NCBI RefSeq assembly: GCF_000350225.1
Contig: NW_005178780.1
Coordinates: 243,838-307,837, forward strand
DNA from: Chondrus crispus
Taxonomy: Eukaryota; Rhodophyta; Florideophyceae; Gigartinales; Gigartinaceae
Reading direction: 5' to 3'
Length of the DNA: 64,000 nucleotides
The stretch's first letter is position 1, and every line of letters starts with the position of its first letter. Under the pieces are notes generated by a model. It was not told the DNA's origin. It saw nothing but the letters and a program-made list of their open reading frames with translations, and did no database searches. A program made the position numbers and the translations under genes. Positions 32,848 to 43,642 of the stretch are shown piece after piece.

Positions 32848-33541
32848 ATGGGCTTGCAGTCTTTGTTTGTTGTCAACAAAGCAGGAAGTCTAATATTCTA
32901 TCGCAAGCTCAGCGAGAGCGCTCCTCAGCTGACTCAAAACGACTATTTGCATCTTGCATCAACATTCCACGGGTACGCAAACCACGCAAGTCGTCCTTGA
33001 CGACTTTTTCTGTTTCACTCATGCTCATTTCTGCAATTCACGTGTGAGCAAACAAAACTAACAGAGCCATCCTCTTAATTTGGGTTGTACTTCACCATAG
33101 AATGCAACTACTAGTTCAGCAGCTCTCTCCAGAGCCTTCTGATCATGGGTTCGGCATTGTTACAATGCAGACAGCCTCTTATATCCTCCAAGCGTATCGG
33201 CCAGAGACTGGTGTGCAGTTTTTCGTGACGGCGGACTTGAAGACTGAAAATTTGGCGTCCTTTTTGGTACGTGCAAGAACTTTTTTCTAGAATCAGGTTT
33301 CATTCGGGTTGTGTCATGATTTTCAACGACGTCAAATTCAGCTCCTTAATACCGATACTAACTAGTCAATCTTGTATCGCTCCCTGTCCCATATCGTTCA
33401 TAGAGAGACGTCTATGTACTTTACGCCGACTACGTCATGAAGAACCCGTTCTACGAACTCGACATGCCGATCAAGGTAGATCGATGGGAGACGCATCTTC
33501 GGAATCTCGTGGAAAAGTACCGCATCAGACAAACGCTCTAA
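32848..33541 (+). CDS. TRAPPC4: TRAPP complex subunit 4 / Trs23 (three exons)
   Basis: Exons are 32848-32972, 33101-33266 and 33404-33541, giving 142 residues; plant Trs23 is about 141. This is a longin-fold core subunit of TRAPP, the Rab1/Ypt1 (and Rab11) GEF in ER-Golgi and Golgi traffic. Exon 1 encodes MGLQSLFVVNKAGSLIFYRK; the exon 1/2 junction gives TFHGMQLLVQQLSPEPSDHG; exon 2 contains YRPETGVQFFVTADL; exon 3 has YADYVMKNPFYELDMPIKVD. All are typical of Trs23. Donors are GTACGC and GTACGT, acceptors ATAG and ATAG, with introns of 128 and 137 bp and consistent phases. The PDZ-like insertion of animal TRAPPC4 is absent, as in plants. Confidence 0.87.
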
Positions 33542-34051
33542 TGAACTACTTCAGTACTCTTGTCAAGGTCGGCCCACGAAATTCCTCGCAACCATTTGCT
33601 GTATTTCAAAACATGATGTACCCTGCACCTAAAATGGGCAACTCGATGTCCGGTTAATCTATGTTGGCATCTTCGTTGCTTCTATTGCAGTACCCTTGGT
33701 ACAGTACATGTTTCCAGGATAGAGGCACCTCTCGTTCGGCAGAACGCATCATACCGCATATATGCATCCCAACTCGAACCAGTGGCGGTTCCGCTGAACG
33801 AGGGCTGTGTCGTTGTGCATGATGACGTGGATGGCGCCGAAGACTTGCTGGATGAATTCGATCTTTGTACCAGCACACGTGGCACAGTATTGAAATTTCA
33901 ATATGTTTTGTGTGTTTCAAAACGACGAGATGCTCAGGCGACTCGTTCCCGGCAGCGGCAGTCGCCTTCACCGTCGGCATCGGGACAATAATTCTTCCGC
34001 ACTATTGCTCCTATCATCGCCACGCATTTCATTGTCTCTGAGCATTGAAAC
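33542..34051 (+). other. short intergenic stretch with an unassigned open frame
   Basis: A plus frame open from about 33617 to 33991 includes protein-like sequence (RQNASYRIYASQLEPVAVPL, DDVDGAEDLLDEFDLC) with possible acceptors TTGCAG and TTCCAG before it. I found no start codon or partner exon in phase. It may be an exon of an unrecognised small gene or chance. Confidence 0.25.
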
Positions 34052-34529
34052 ATGGTCAGAAGACCGTTGATTCGGTTCCGGTACGCAATTGAGAAAGCAG
34101 CGAGAGCTGGCGTGAAGTATGAAGCTCCAGCGGCAGGTTGGTACAGCACCCCATCTGTTCAAAGCGCCCGCGATCATAGCAGAGAATGAGGATTTCTTGA
34201 CTGACGCTGATTTGATTGCTAATCTCGATTGACCATTTCTGTTTTCTCAGCACCAAAGCCACCTGCCCCGCCCGTGCCCCAGAAAAGGTCGTCACTAGGC
34301 CTCCCTGGTCGTTCGTCGCAGAGAATAGAGAAGCCCATCCCACGAGCGTCGATCACGGAAGATGAAATGGAGGCGATAATGGTAAATTCACACCTTATGA
34401 CGTTTCAAAGTCCATCTGGAAAGCATTTATGCCGCAAGCTGTTCCCTGCGTTGCAAAAGTTCAATTATGCTCATTCTGACCGGTTTGCCGTTCCGTATGC
34501 AATCTATACAGCTTGGTGGTGCTCTTTGA
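34052..34529 (+). CDS. Kgd4/MRPS36-like 2-oxoglutarate dehydrogenase adaptor (three exons)
   Basis: Exons are 34052-34136, 34251-34381 and 34512-34529, giving 77 residues. The N-terminus MVRRPLIRFR and the C-terminus ITEDEMEAIMLGGAL match the two conserved ends of Kgd4/MRPS36 (PLIRFP... and ...EEMExIxxGG). Family members tether the E3 subunit to the E1/E2 core of mitochondrial 2-oxoglutarate dehydrogenase, and were earlier mistaken for a ribosomal protein. The middle is Pro/Ser/Arg-rich, as in the family. Donors are GTTGGT and GTAAAT, acceptors TCTCAG and ATACAG, with introns of 114 and 130 bp. Both junctions keep phase, and the last exon supplies only LGGAL and the stop. The family call rests on short motifs. 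Confidence 0.62.
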
Positions 34530-35097
34530 TACGTGAGTCCTTTTATCTGCTACTCTTCTTTTGCTTAGACCGTGCAAATCGTAGTATGCTCTACGCAACT
34601 TGGAGGCACATGGTTAACTTTTTTGTGATGGCAATAAAACCCTGTTTTCGTTGCCAAACTTGTCACAGTTGTCCGCGTTTTCATCACGGCCCCATTGATG
34701 TCCGGCACAATCAGTGACTAGTCTACCACCTTCTCTACCTCTATGATCATTGCATGGCTCTGGCATCGCAGGGGTCTGGCATCGCAGGGGTCTCCCTAGA
34801 AAGTTGAATCATTGGTGGATTTCTCTAATATCCTTTACCATGTGAAGGAGGTGCGTCTCAAGACGGGGAGAAACTCTTTTTTCCTTGCGAAGCAACCTCT
34901 ATGCAGTTCAGCATAAATGCTGACCCGCACAAAATGCGTTGTGACGTGAGCTTGGCCTTTTCGGAGACCAACAAGCGTGAGATCCACGGCTCGATAAAGT
35001 GCGAATATATGCCCTCCCATACTGTTCGAACGCAGACAGAATGTTAATGTGCTTGTTCAATGGAGTCCGACTGCAACCCAGTCCATTTTCTCCAAAA
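34530..35097. other. intergenic, no feature seen
   Basis: About 570 bp between the Kgd4-like gene and the 3' end of the armadillo gene. It contains an excellent GTGAGT donor-like site at about 34536 with a TTGCTTAG acceptor-like site downstream, possibly a 3' UTR intron of the small gene. No coding sequence is supported. Confidence 0.35.
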
Positions 35098-36843
35098 TCA
35101 GCTATCCCTAGCATTTCGACGGAAACTGCTTGTATGAAAGAGGTTTCGGAGACCTCGTCTGTGGTTGTTTGAAGGGGCCTGGTGTTCAGTGACTGCCGCC
35201 CTCGTCTCTCCACTACCAGTAACGTCATATCCATTCAACCGATCCAGCAGAGTTCCGGCCTGCAACTGCACGCCACGATGCTTCGTGTGTAGATTTACAG
35301 CTTTCTCCGCTAGGCGATGTACATCAGCATGCTCAAGTCGCTCAAGGTTTGCAGTGCTGAAAGACATATTTAGAAGCATTGCACACGCTTGCTCCTGTAC
35401 AGAGGCGTTGTCCGGATATCCCATCATCGCAAAAACTGCAGTATTCACCCCACCATTCTCTGCCTGAAGTCTTCTATTGAGCTCGCATCCATCTGCGAGA
35501 TTGCGTAGAACACGACAGCCATGTTCTTGTATCCCGGCGTTTAACCGATGTTGCTCAATTGCGGTAATAATCGCAGATATTCCTCCACATCGTCCAACGA
35601 TAGCCTTGCTTTCTTCAGACCCGAATGTTGCGTTTCCGATTGCAAGCAGTGCATTTTCAAGAACGACCGATGAATCATTCGTTCGTCTTAGTGCGTTGAT
35701 TATAGCTTCAATTCCTTGAAGTTCACGTATCCTATCCCTGTTTTCTGAAAGAAAGCATAAATATCGGAGAGCTGTACATGCTTTATCAGCTATTTTCTCG
35801 CTTTTCTGAAATTTATCCATTGCGGCACATATGCATGCAACTCCCCCACTGAGGCCTATTTCAAGTTGTGCCTCAGAACTTCCAACAGCTATGTTTCTGA
35901 TGATGGAAATACAGTCATCGTTAACTGTCGAAGACTCTGTGTAGGTTTGCATAAGCTTCACCAAGGTCGATACACCGCCTGCCTCAACAATTCGAAGACG
36001 ATTTTCCTCATTCCTGCTTGATAAGTTAGCCAACGCTACACAAGACTGATGCACAACTTCGCGATCGTCATTGTATGCCCCTATCGTAGCGAGAAGCGTT
36101 TTCGCAGCATCGTTCTCTCCAGCAACTTTCTGGTTGTCTTCAGACTGATAGCACAAGTTGCGAAGAGCCAGAGACCCCCTAGCTTGCATAGCCTGAAAAT
36201 CCCTGTGATCCTTCATCCCCTTTGCAATAGCTGCTACGCCACCGAGATTTCCTACTGCCTCCTTGATAATCTGGTTACCAAACGCAAGATTTGACAGAAC
36301 CAAGGCGCCATGAGATAGAGTCCGTGGATAGTCACCATTTGCAGCCATCGCTTTAACAACAGCCTCAATTCCAGACGCCTTGAAGATCGTAGTTCTATTT
36401 TCCTCGGTTTGGGTAAGATTGCGCAATGTTTTCAAAGCAGATACAAGAGCGTCGTCTGTTCCACCTTCTGCCTGAGTTGCAATGGCCATAATGATGCTAT
36501 CAATTGCTCCTACTTTGACAAGCTCTATGACGGTTGAAGTATCATACAGAGTCAGAGCTCCTAGCGCCCCACACCCATATTCCACAACATCGCTCTCAGC
36601 ACAATGCTTTTTCACTCCAATAACAATCGAGCGCAGTCCACCTGAACCTCTGAATATTTCAACTGTGATGGACTCTGAAGAAGCAAACGCCTTCAGCGAA
36701 TTCTTCGAAAAGGCTAGAGATGATTCATGCTTCTTCGTGGGTTGCTTGCCTGTTTCCACAGCTTCCAGAAATAAAGAGACCATTTTTCTTGCTTCGGTGA
36801 CAAGGCTTTGTTTCTGTGCCTGTTGCTCAGATTGTGTGTCCAT
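35098..36843 (-). CDS. armadillo-repeat protein
   Basis: A 581-residue protein built almost entirely of ARM repeats of about 42 residues. Segments such as VVEYGCGALGALTLYD, HQSCVALANLSSRNEENRLR and IQEHGCRVLRNLADGCELNR recur from about residue 60 to 540. ARM proteins are scaffolds; no catalytic domain is present and the partner is unknown. It resembles generic ARMC6/Vac8-like arrays, but I cannot place it more finely. The frame continues 105 nt upstream, but the first ATG is at 36843 (MDTQSEQQ). The tail is basic and Ser/Asn-rich. Confidence 0.82.
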   Translation of the reverse strand: MDTQSEQQAQKQSLVTEARKMVSLFLEAVETGKQPTKKHESSLAFSKNSLKAFASSESITVEIFRGSGGLRSIVIGVKKHCAESDVVEYGCGALGALTLYDTSTVIELVKVGAIDSIIMAIATQAEGGTDDALVSALKTLRNLTQTEENRTTIFKASGIEAVVKAMAANGDYPRTLSHGALVLSNLAFGNQIIKEAVGNLGGVAAIAKGMKDHRDFQAMQARGSLALRNLCYQSEDNQKVAGENDAAKTLLATIGAYNDDREVVHQSCVALANLSSRNEENRLRIVEAGGVSTLVKLMQTYTESSTVNDDCISIIRNIAVGSSEAQLEIGLSGGVACICAAMDKFQKSEKIADKACTALRYLCFLSENRDRIRELQGIEAIINALRRTNDSSVVLENALLAIGNATFGSEESKAIVGRCGGISAIITAIEQHRLNAGIQEHGCRVLRNLADGCELNRRLQAENGGVNTAVFAMMGYPDNASVQEQACAMLLNMSFSTANLERLEHADVHRLAEKAVNLHTKHRGVQLQAGTLLDRLNGYDVTGSGETRAAVTEHQAPSNNHRRGLRNLFHTSSFRRNARDS

Positions 36844-37787
36844 ATCAAGTACAAATTGGCGATAAGGGTGCTGTTGCAGGACCTGCTCTACTTTTAAACT
36901 TACACAGCTTGTCGCTTGCCAGCTATAATCCCGAGGAATGCTTTTCACTGAGGTATTGAGGCTTCCACTAGATCGTAGATACTTCCAGCCTATCTCTGAG
37001 TTTCAAACTTGATCTGCAAGCAAAAGCCTGTGCGGGGTTTATTTAAATATTCTTAGTATGAGAAAGGTACAAATCGGGTTGTGGACTTTTCAAGAACAAT
37101 GATTAGGAAAAAAACTAACACTGCATTAGTCCAGCCCACCAGTGACTTGTTTTACTAATACTGCAAGTGTCCAGCCCAACCTAGGACGTGTTTGACTGAA
37201 TACTTCGGATGAAAGCGAGCTTGGAAGCAACATTCAGTCAAAAGCGCTGTCAGAAAGAAACAATAGAAAAAAAAAATAGAAGTGCATGAGCAGACCAACC
37301 TTATTGTTCCTTCTGACGAAAGGTAGTTATTTTTTATTCATCGCGAATTGTAAGTATATTGTTTGTGATGTTTGACTGCGGTAATCCTTTCCCACATTTG
37401 TTATGCAATTTTAAAATCTCTGCTTCGACGTGCATTCGCGTTGTGTTTCCAATACTGGGCTCATGGACGAAAATGAGGACAATGCAGGCCTTCAAAAAAC
37501 CAGAGACTGCCTTCATCGACTTTTTCCTGAGATGCGGAGGGAGCAATCAACAACTTCCTTCCTGCGGAAACAAATGTAAGAATCAAATGGCATGAGACCT
37601 TTGCTATTCTTTCCCATTTTAATGTAATATAACTATGGCGAAACGGCGCTTAATCAAGAGCCATCATTTAATTTGATAGTTCTAATTGATTCAAGTAGCT
37701 CAAGTGTCTCAAGCTTCAAGTTCAGCCGAACTAACTGTTCCCACTCATTCACGATCTTTTACAGCAGAAGAGAAAGCCGAAACTGCC
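36844..37787. other. divergent intergenic region between ARM and GT90 genes
   Basis: About 940 bp, AT-richer than the neighbouring genes, that must serve both promoters. I see only short frames of unlikely composition. Confidence 0.5.
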
Positions 37788-40048
37788 ATGGGAAGCGGAA
37801 AAACGGCAGGTCGTGTCTCAGCAAGATCATCTGCTCGTTCGGGCTGTCGCTGTCCTTTTGGGGGCTGTGTCTGTGGTTCACGACGTTCATCGACAGCTTT
37901 AGAAGATCGAAATCACTTCTCCAGTATCAAGAAAACCAGAAATCAGAAAACCCTATCCAATGCGCGGACTAGCGAAAACGTAATTGTAAGAACACTACGG
38001 AGTGCCCAAGGAGGTATGGGAATTGTAAGCTTCAAAGATTTAAGACTCTACCCATTCGGCAACGAGTAGTAGCAATAATAGTACTGATCATACGTGAAAC
38101 GCTAGCAAATACTTACATCGCATTGACTCTGCAATAACCTTCACATTATCAGATCTTGTTCACTATTTTCGTATGCTTGTACATCACAGATTTCTACAAT
38201 TTGTCATCTGCAAGATCAGAAGATGAAGGCAGCTTCTCAGAGACGGACGCAGGTCGAGTTGAACAGCCACCCGTCAGTTTCTTAGCAGCAAATAGTGAGA
38301 AAAAGGCCACAGTTATGTATCTCCCGGGGGCAGTCATGAGTGAAAGAAAAAGTTTTGAAAATGACCCATCAGAGAGCATGCAGCGAGATCCAAATACCTT
38401 ACCCGGTGCTATTGGATCTACTGGTGCCTTTGACAACCACGAACTTTCGCCAAGCAGCAAGGAAAAGTCGGCATCTGAGACCTCAAAGACCAATGACAAC
38501 CCATCCAAGAATGAAAAACCGGCAAACGACAAGAACAAGAAAACAAAACAAAAAACTTATTCTTCCCACAAACCGAAATCGCCATCGCGTGAAACTAAAC
38601 TTCAACCTGCGAAGTCTAAGGTAGATGCTCCTAGAAGTGGTGGTGTATCCTCACGGTTCACTGCGCACAAACAGACTGACAAGCTCATTTCAAAAGCGAC
38701 AGATTCTATTTCAGAGACAGAGAATGAAGTCTCTCGTGAAGAAGTGGGGAAAAACAATGATGATGGTCCAATCACCACAGGAAGTCATCCGATGAATCGG
38801 AACATGGAAGAGCTTCAGGTTGCTGGGGGCACAGGACCTCTCGGCGAAAGGGCTGTTCGCAGTGCATACGAGAAACTAATCAAAGCATACTTGGCACCGT
38901 TCGCGGGTGGAATCAAGCGCCAGTCGTTCTTCGAAATTTTGCGACGAAGGACATATGCCTTGGCTCCTCCTGGGGCAAACAAGGGTATTCAAACGATCTT
39001 GTTTCAAATCATCAAAAAACGTAAGCCATAAGAGCGCTTTGATTAAGAGATGTCATCTGCGTGACGATGTGTTTCTAACTGTGTAAGAATTTTTTCTATT
39101 CTAAACTACATAGATGTCTACTACCTGGATCCGTATGATGTGGCCCAAAACTCGAAGCCATTCTATAAGACAAGACTGAAAGAACTCATTTGGTTGCTGA
39201 GTGAAATTGCAAAGCAGGGCAACGTCCCTGATACCGAGTTTCTTCTTGCTATTCACGACTGCGTTCAGACAGTAAGCAGAAAGCATACATACAGAGGCCC
39301 TGTTTATACGGAAAGCAACCCTACATTCACTATTGTGTCGTGTAATTTTTCGGATAACATTCCTTTTCCAATGTGGGAAGGGGACAAAGTCAGAGGTGGG
39401 TTGAGGACTTGGGATGACAAAATAGAAAAATACAAAGCAGCTGACACAACGCCATGGAAAAAGAAAATTAGTCAAGCTGTCTTCAGAGGTGGAAATCGAC
39501 CTAGCATGTTCTTCCAGAAGAAGAAGGATGCCGACGATCACTGCGACGAGTTTGGACGGTCAAGGCTCCGTTTCCTCGGAACGAAGCATCCAGAATTGTT
39601 TGATGTTGGTGTGGGTGGTTCCTGTGGAGGGAAAACACATTATCTGTCACGATTGTCAGAGGAAGGGCATCACAAGTACAAGTATATTCTGTATGCTGAA
39701 GGTAACTGTTTTTGGGCAGATCGTCTCAACAAGCAGATCTTTGGACCATCAGCAGTACTCAAACAAGAGACTCCGTGTGGACAATTCTGGGAACCACTGC
39801 TCAAGCCGATGACGCATTACATTCCGACAGATTTCTTTTTCTCTGACACTGTAGAAAAATTGAGCTGGGCTCGGGAACATGATGATGAAGTCCAGAATAT
39901 AGTCAAGAACGCGAATAATTTTGCCGGAAGCTTTCTGAGCTTCAAGGGTATCAAGACTTACGTAGAAGTACTGCTAACCGAGTACACTAAACTCTTGGAA
40001 CGGTCAGAGATACGGCCAGAGAAAGGGAGTGTGGATGTGACCGTATAA
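37788..40048 (+). CDS. GT90 (CAP10/POGLUT-like) glycosyltransferase, type II membrane protein (three exons)
   Basis: Proposed exons are 37788-37985, 38153-39020 and 39114-40048, giving 666 residues. Exon 1 is a basic Ser/Arg-rich cytosolic tail. The exon 1/2 junction creates a signal anchor (VIILFTIFVCLYITDFYNL). Exon 2 is a Ser/Lys-rich stalk ending in a segment that joins exon 3 as IIKKHVYYLDPYDVAQ. Exon 3 holds the GT90 fold: NPTFTIVSCNFSDNIPFPMW, AVFRGGNRPSMFF, YKYILYAEGNCFWADRL and LKPMTHYIP. Family members use UDP-sugars in the secretory pathway (O-glucosyl or O-xylosyl transfer; capsule and mucilage polysaccharides). Donors are GTAAGA and GTAAGC. A second in-phase donor at 38025 would add 13 residues before the anchor. 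Acceptor specificity is unknown. Confidence 0.82.
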
Positions 40049-40383
40049 AACAAGAATCGTTAAAGGCTTTGCAAAACATATTATTCTCAGAAAACATCAA
40101 GGGGAAGGCTAAAAGAAGCACAGAAGTGACGCCAGTTTTGATAGAGAACAAAGCGTGTGATTCATCTGTCATTCTTTCATCTTGCAACTCTTCACGGACA
40201 ACAAATATCATCAGCCTGACCGCTTCTCCTGCGCGAAGGGTCCCATCTTTTTACAAGAAAATATTCTTTTGAAAATCGTGGATCATCGTCGTCTTTTTAT
40301 CCCCAACTAGTTTGCAGACTGTACGGGCTTCACACTGTGTGAAGTCATCAACACTGTGGACCTCAACGGAATGCGGTTAGCAC

Positions 40384-40707
40384 ATGAGTGACAAACAGTT
40401 CTATGCAGTCGAATTGCCACACAATGTGGGTGCAATATTAATTGTGACTGTGGACACGTTTCATCCGGGTACAGCGCACAAAATGAGCGCTGTTGAAGAA
40501 GAGGCGATTTGGTGCTACTGTACAGTAGATGTCGTCTCATGGGCAGGGACCCATTGCACGGGAAGGAGAAGCATTGCAAATCGGGACTTTGCCGAAGTGA
40601 GGAGCGAGGATTGGGGCGCCCAAGCTCCCGTTCATTTTCACGCCGAACAAATCTATCACGAGTTCATCCCGGCGTTGCCATCGCTCGACGCAAATAAACC
40701 CAACTAG
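40384..40707 (+). CDS. hypothetical 107-residue reading frame
   Basis: An ATG-initiated frame between the GT90 and cytochrome b5 genes (MSDKQFYAVELPHNVGAILI at the start). Composition is acceptable but I see no recognisable domain, and it overlaps the likely promoter of the next gene, including a TACTGTACAGTA palindrome at about 40519. It may be real or chance. Confidence 0.25.
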   Translation: MSDKQFYAVELPHNVGAILIVTVDTFHPGTAHKMSAVEEEAIWCYCTVDVVSWAGTHCTGRRSIANRDFAEVRSEDWGAQAPVHFHAEQIYHEFIPALPSLDANKPN

Positions 40708-40777
40708 CCCGTACTTGTCTTGGAGGGATTGAGAAGTGTCACCGCGTCAACTCTTTTGCTTTTTGTCTGGACTGGCC

Positions 40778-41321
40778 ATGTTATTAATTTTGATTATCGT
40801 GGTGCTTAGCGTTTGGGCCTTTTTCGCGATCTACATGATTTACAGGCGAAGACACAGCACAGCCGCGAAGGGTGCGGATAATACGTCCCTGCTCCAGAAA
40901 GCAACCGGAGGGGGCTCGAGACGAACGTATTCGGAAGAAGAAGTTGAAGAGCACGCCACTGCTGAAGATCTTTGGTTGATCATTCGAGGGAAAGTTTACG
41001 ATTTTACAGACTACATTGCGTTGCATCCAGGAGGGGAGGCTATGTTGCGCAACGCGGGCAGAGATTCAACGACCGGATTTTCGGGGTCGCAGCACCCTGC
41101 TCGCGTCTGGGACATGGTGAGTTCGCGCAACAATTTTTTTTGTCGATTGTTGCAATATCAGCTCTCGCTGTGAAACCTACGGACTTGAGAGCCTTTTTCG
41201 CCTACTTGCTGCGGAACTAACTCTTTTGAACTACACTCACATTTATTCACCTGTCTGCTAGATTGATGAATTTTGCATTGGAGACGTTGCGGTTGCTTCG
41301 CGAGGCACGAAAGAAGAATGA
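40778..41321 (+). CDS. membrane-anchored cytochrome b5-domain protein (two exons)
   Basis: Exons are 40778-41116 and 41262-41321, giving 132 residues. An N-terminal membrane segment (MLLILIIVVLSVWAFFAIYM) precedes a Tyr/Arg linker and a cytochrome b5 fold with YDFTDYIALHPGGEAMLRNA (first heme His in HPGG) and GSQHPARVWDM (second heme His). The spliced C-terminus IDEFCIGDVAVASRGTKEE completes the fold as in other b5 proteins. The donor is GTGAGT, the acceptor GCTAG, phase 0, intron 145 bp. Anchoring is N-terminal, unlike classical tail-anchored b5. Such proteins donate electrons to P450s, desaturases and hydroxylases. It converges on CYP51 with only 37 bp between stops. Confidence 0.83.
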
Positions 41322-41358
41322 TAACGTGTCCTTCACCATTACTACTTCGATGTCTTCA

Positions 41359-43033
41359 TCAGCTCGACTCGGGCAAAGGAACCTTCCGCTTATATCGCAT
41401 CCAGCAAGTATTAAGTTTAGGGCCAACGACGAGAGCATTGTAATCCGCTTCTGGTACGGCTTCACCCACAGGTTCCATATCAAAAGTGCTCAAGAGTATA
41501 CTCCAGATGGTCTTGACCTGAACATAAGCGAAGCCCTCACCCATGCAACCATGGCGTCCGGCTCCGAAACCAAGGAACGAATATGGAGCTGCTTTGTCTT
41601 CACTTCTGGGGGGAAGGAACCGATCTGGATCCCATGATGACGGTTCCTTGAAAATTTCCGGTAACATACCTGCGACACTGGGAGATGCGACGATATAATC
41701 ATTTTCTGGGATTTCGAATCGACCGCCCAGAACCGATCGCGGTTCTAATGCTTTTCTCATGAGAAATATTAAAGGAGGGTGCATGCGCAAGGTTTCTTTC
41801 ATGCAGGCGTGGAGCAGATTCATCTTGACAAGCGCGGCATAACTAAGCGTGCCATTGTGTTCTTCCAAAACTGCTTTTTGTTCTTCCATTACACTCTTCA
41901 GGACAGATGGATTTCGGAACAAATGCATTCCGAGCCATGTAGAAGTAGCACTCGAAGTATGCTGAGCGGCAAAGAGCTGTTTTTTTTTTCCCGCATAGCG
42001 AGCATCATCAATAAGAAAGAGTCAGAATTTCGATTATCACGAGACAAGCAAGCATAGAATTGTGAGCGAGATACTCAAACACGATAGAGGTAATACGTAC
42101 ACCTGCGACAAGATTGCCAACAATTTCGTGCTCCTTGAAGGCGGTGCCATCGCGATACTTGGCCTCAACGAGCCGTTGTAACATGTCATCCTCCCTGGCA
42201 TTCCCTTCCCGTCGGGATCGAATAATAGGTTCAAAAAGCTTTCCGATTTCTCGCCTGGCGCGATCTCTGAGGCGATGTGCCTTGATGGGCAACCAGTTAG
42301 CCAGGACGGAAATCGGCTGCATGCCCTGATCGAGGTCATGGATCAAATGTGAAACCTCGCCGAACAGGTTCTCCCGGATTTCCCTCCCCATGATGCAGCG
42401 CGAGCCAGTGAGAATAATGAGATTGCTGAGCTCTTTAAGCAGGTCGAGCTCGCCTTCGTTCCCCCAACCCTTGAAAAAGTCCCCAGCCTCTTTGATCATG
42501 AGCGGCACGTAAGTCTCCAACATGTTCACCCTCAACGTCATAGACAAGATGCGAAAATGCTGCAGGCGGTTCTCTAGGGTAGCGTCGTAGACGACATCCT
42601 TTCCGAAAACCGGGGTGCTAAACTTGTACGGTTCATTCTGATCAAGCTCGGTATCTGAGGCCTTAAAGAAGGTCTCGGAGGCGTCGGGCCCGATGACAAA
42701 AGTGAGTCTCTTGTGCAGGAGACGCAATGTGAAAACTTCGCCCTTCTCCGCGTAGGCCTCCCAGACCAACTTTAATGGGTTGTCCGCGAAGGAGAGTAGG
42801 GTACCAATGATTGGTAAGCCGACACTGTAGCTCGGGGGTCGAGCGGCGGTTTTTGTGCTGTTGGCGGATGGGGCTTTGCCGTCGCCAACGATGAACAGCA
42901 CGAGAGCGACTGCGATGAGAGCGAGAGTAAGGACGACGACTGCGATCCAGCCCAAGGCTTCGATATCGCCTTCCTGCGCGGCGGCGAGCGTCGTTCGGGC
43001 CAGCTGCTCGGCTTTGCTGAAGGAGAGGACCAT
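41359..43033 (-). CDS. CYP51: sterol 14-alpha-demethylase, CYP51 (two exons)
   Basis: Exons on the minus strand are 43033-42101 and 41976-41359, giving 516 residues. This ER-anchored P450 removes the 14-alpha-methyl group of obtusifoliol- or lanosterol-type sterol precursors. The N-terminus has a membrane helix (IAVVVLTLALIAVALVLFIV). CYP51 signatures are the SRS1 segment YKFSTPVFGKDVVYD, the I-helix AAQHTSSATSTW formed across the splice junction, ExxR in KETLRMHPP, and the heme loop FGAGRHGCMG. The donor is GTACGT and the acceptor follows a poly-A run (AAAACAG), phase 0, 124 bp. The I-helix has Ala where Gly is usual before QHTS. The identification is firm. Confidence 0.93.
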
Positions 43034-43642
43034 GGTGGGACTGATTCGGACGCCTGGAGAGGTTGTTACGGGGAATGGGTCGCGCCTCTTAGGCGGTGGT
43101 TCCGGGCCTCCTTGTTGGCGAATGAAAGGTGTCGCTGAGTTCGAATAATACGGCGGCTAAATCGAGTAGCGGCATCCCCGATGCGAATGGAGCACTCTTG
43201 ATCTCAACTCTCTCATATTTTCCGCTCCTATTGTCTCTCTCCAGTGGCTCACTGCCTCGAGACTTCATGCTCCACACAGCTGTAAGTGTTTTCCCACAAC
43301 TGGATCGCACCAATCAAGCAGAAGTAAACCGCACTCAATTACAGTATCCAGTAGAGATCAAACACGTGCCTCTTGCCAGGGATCAAGCGCAGGGATCAAC
43401 CCGCCCTTGCAACGCGCGTGGCGGCCCATCAAAATCGCCTCGTTTCGAATGGAAATACAGGGCTTCACCGTCTCCTTCGCCAGGGGTTGCAGTTTCCTTC
43501 TACGTACTCAAACTGAACAACGCATTAGCCTTCCACGCCAAACAAGCTCTTCTTTCGTTACTCATCCCAAGGGCGCCTTTCTCGCGCAACTTGTCATTCA
43601 GTATCCGCAGAGTCCATCCTGTATCCAGTCCCGCCCGCCACA
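43034..43642. promoter_or_regulatory. shared promoter region of CYP51 and the glomulin-like gene
   Basis: A 609-bp interval between divergent start codons. It contains a TACAGTA motif at about 43341 and no TATA box I can defend. No coding frame is credible here. Confidence 0.45.
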
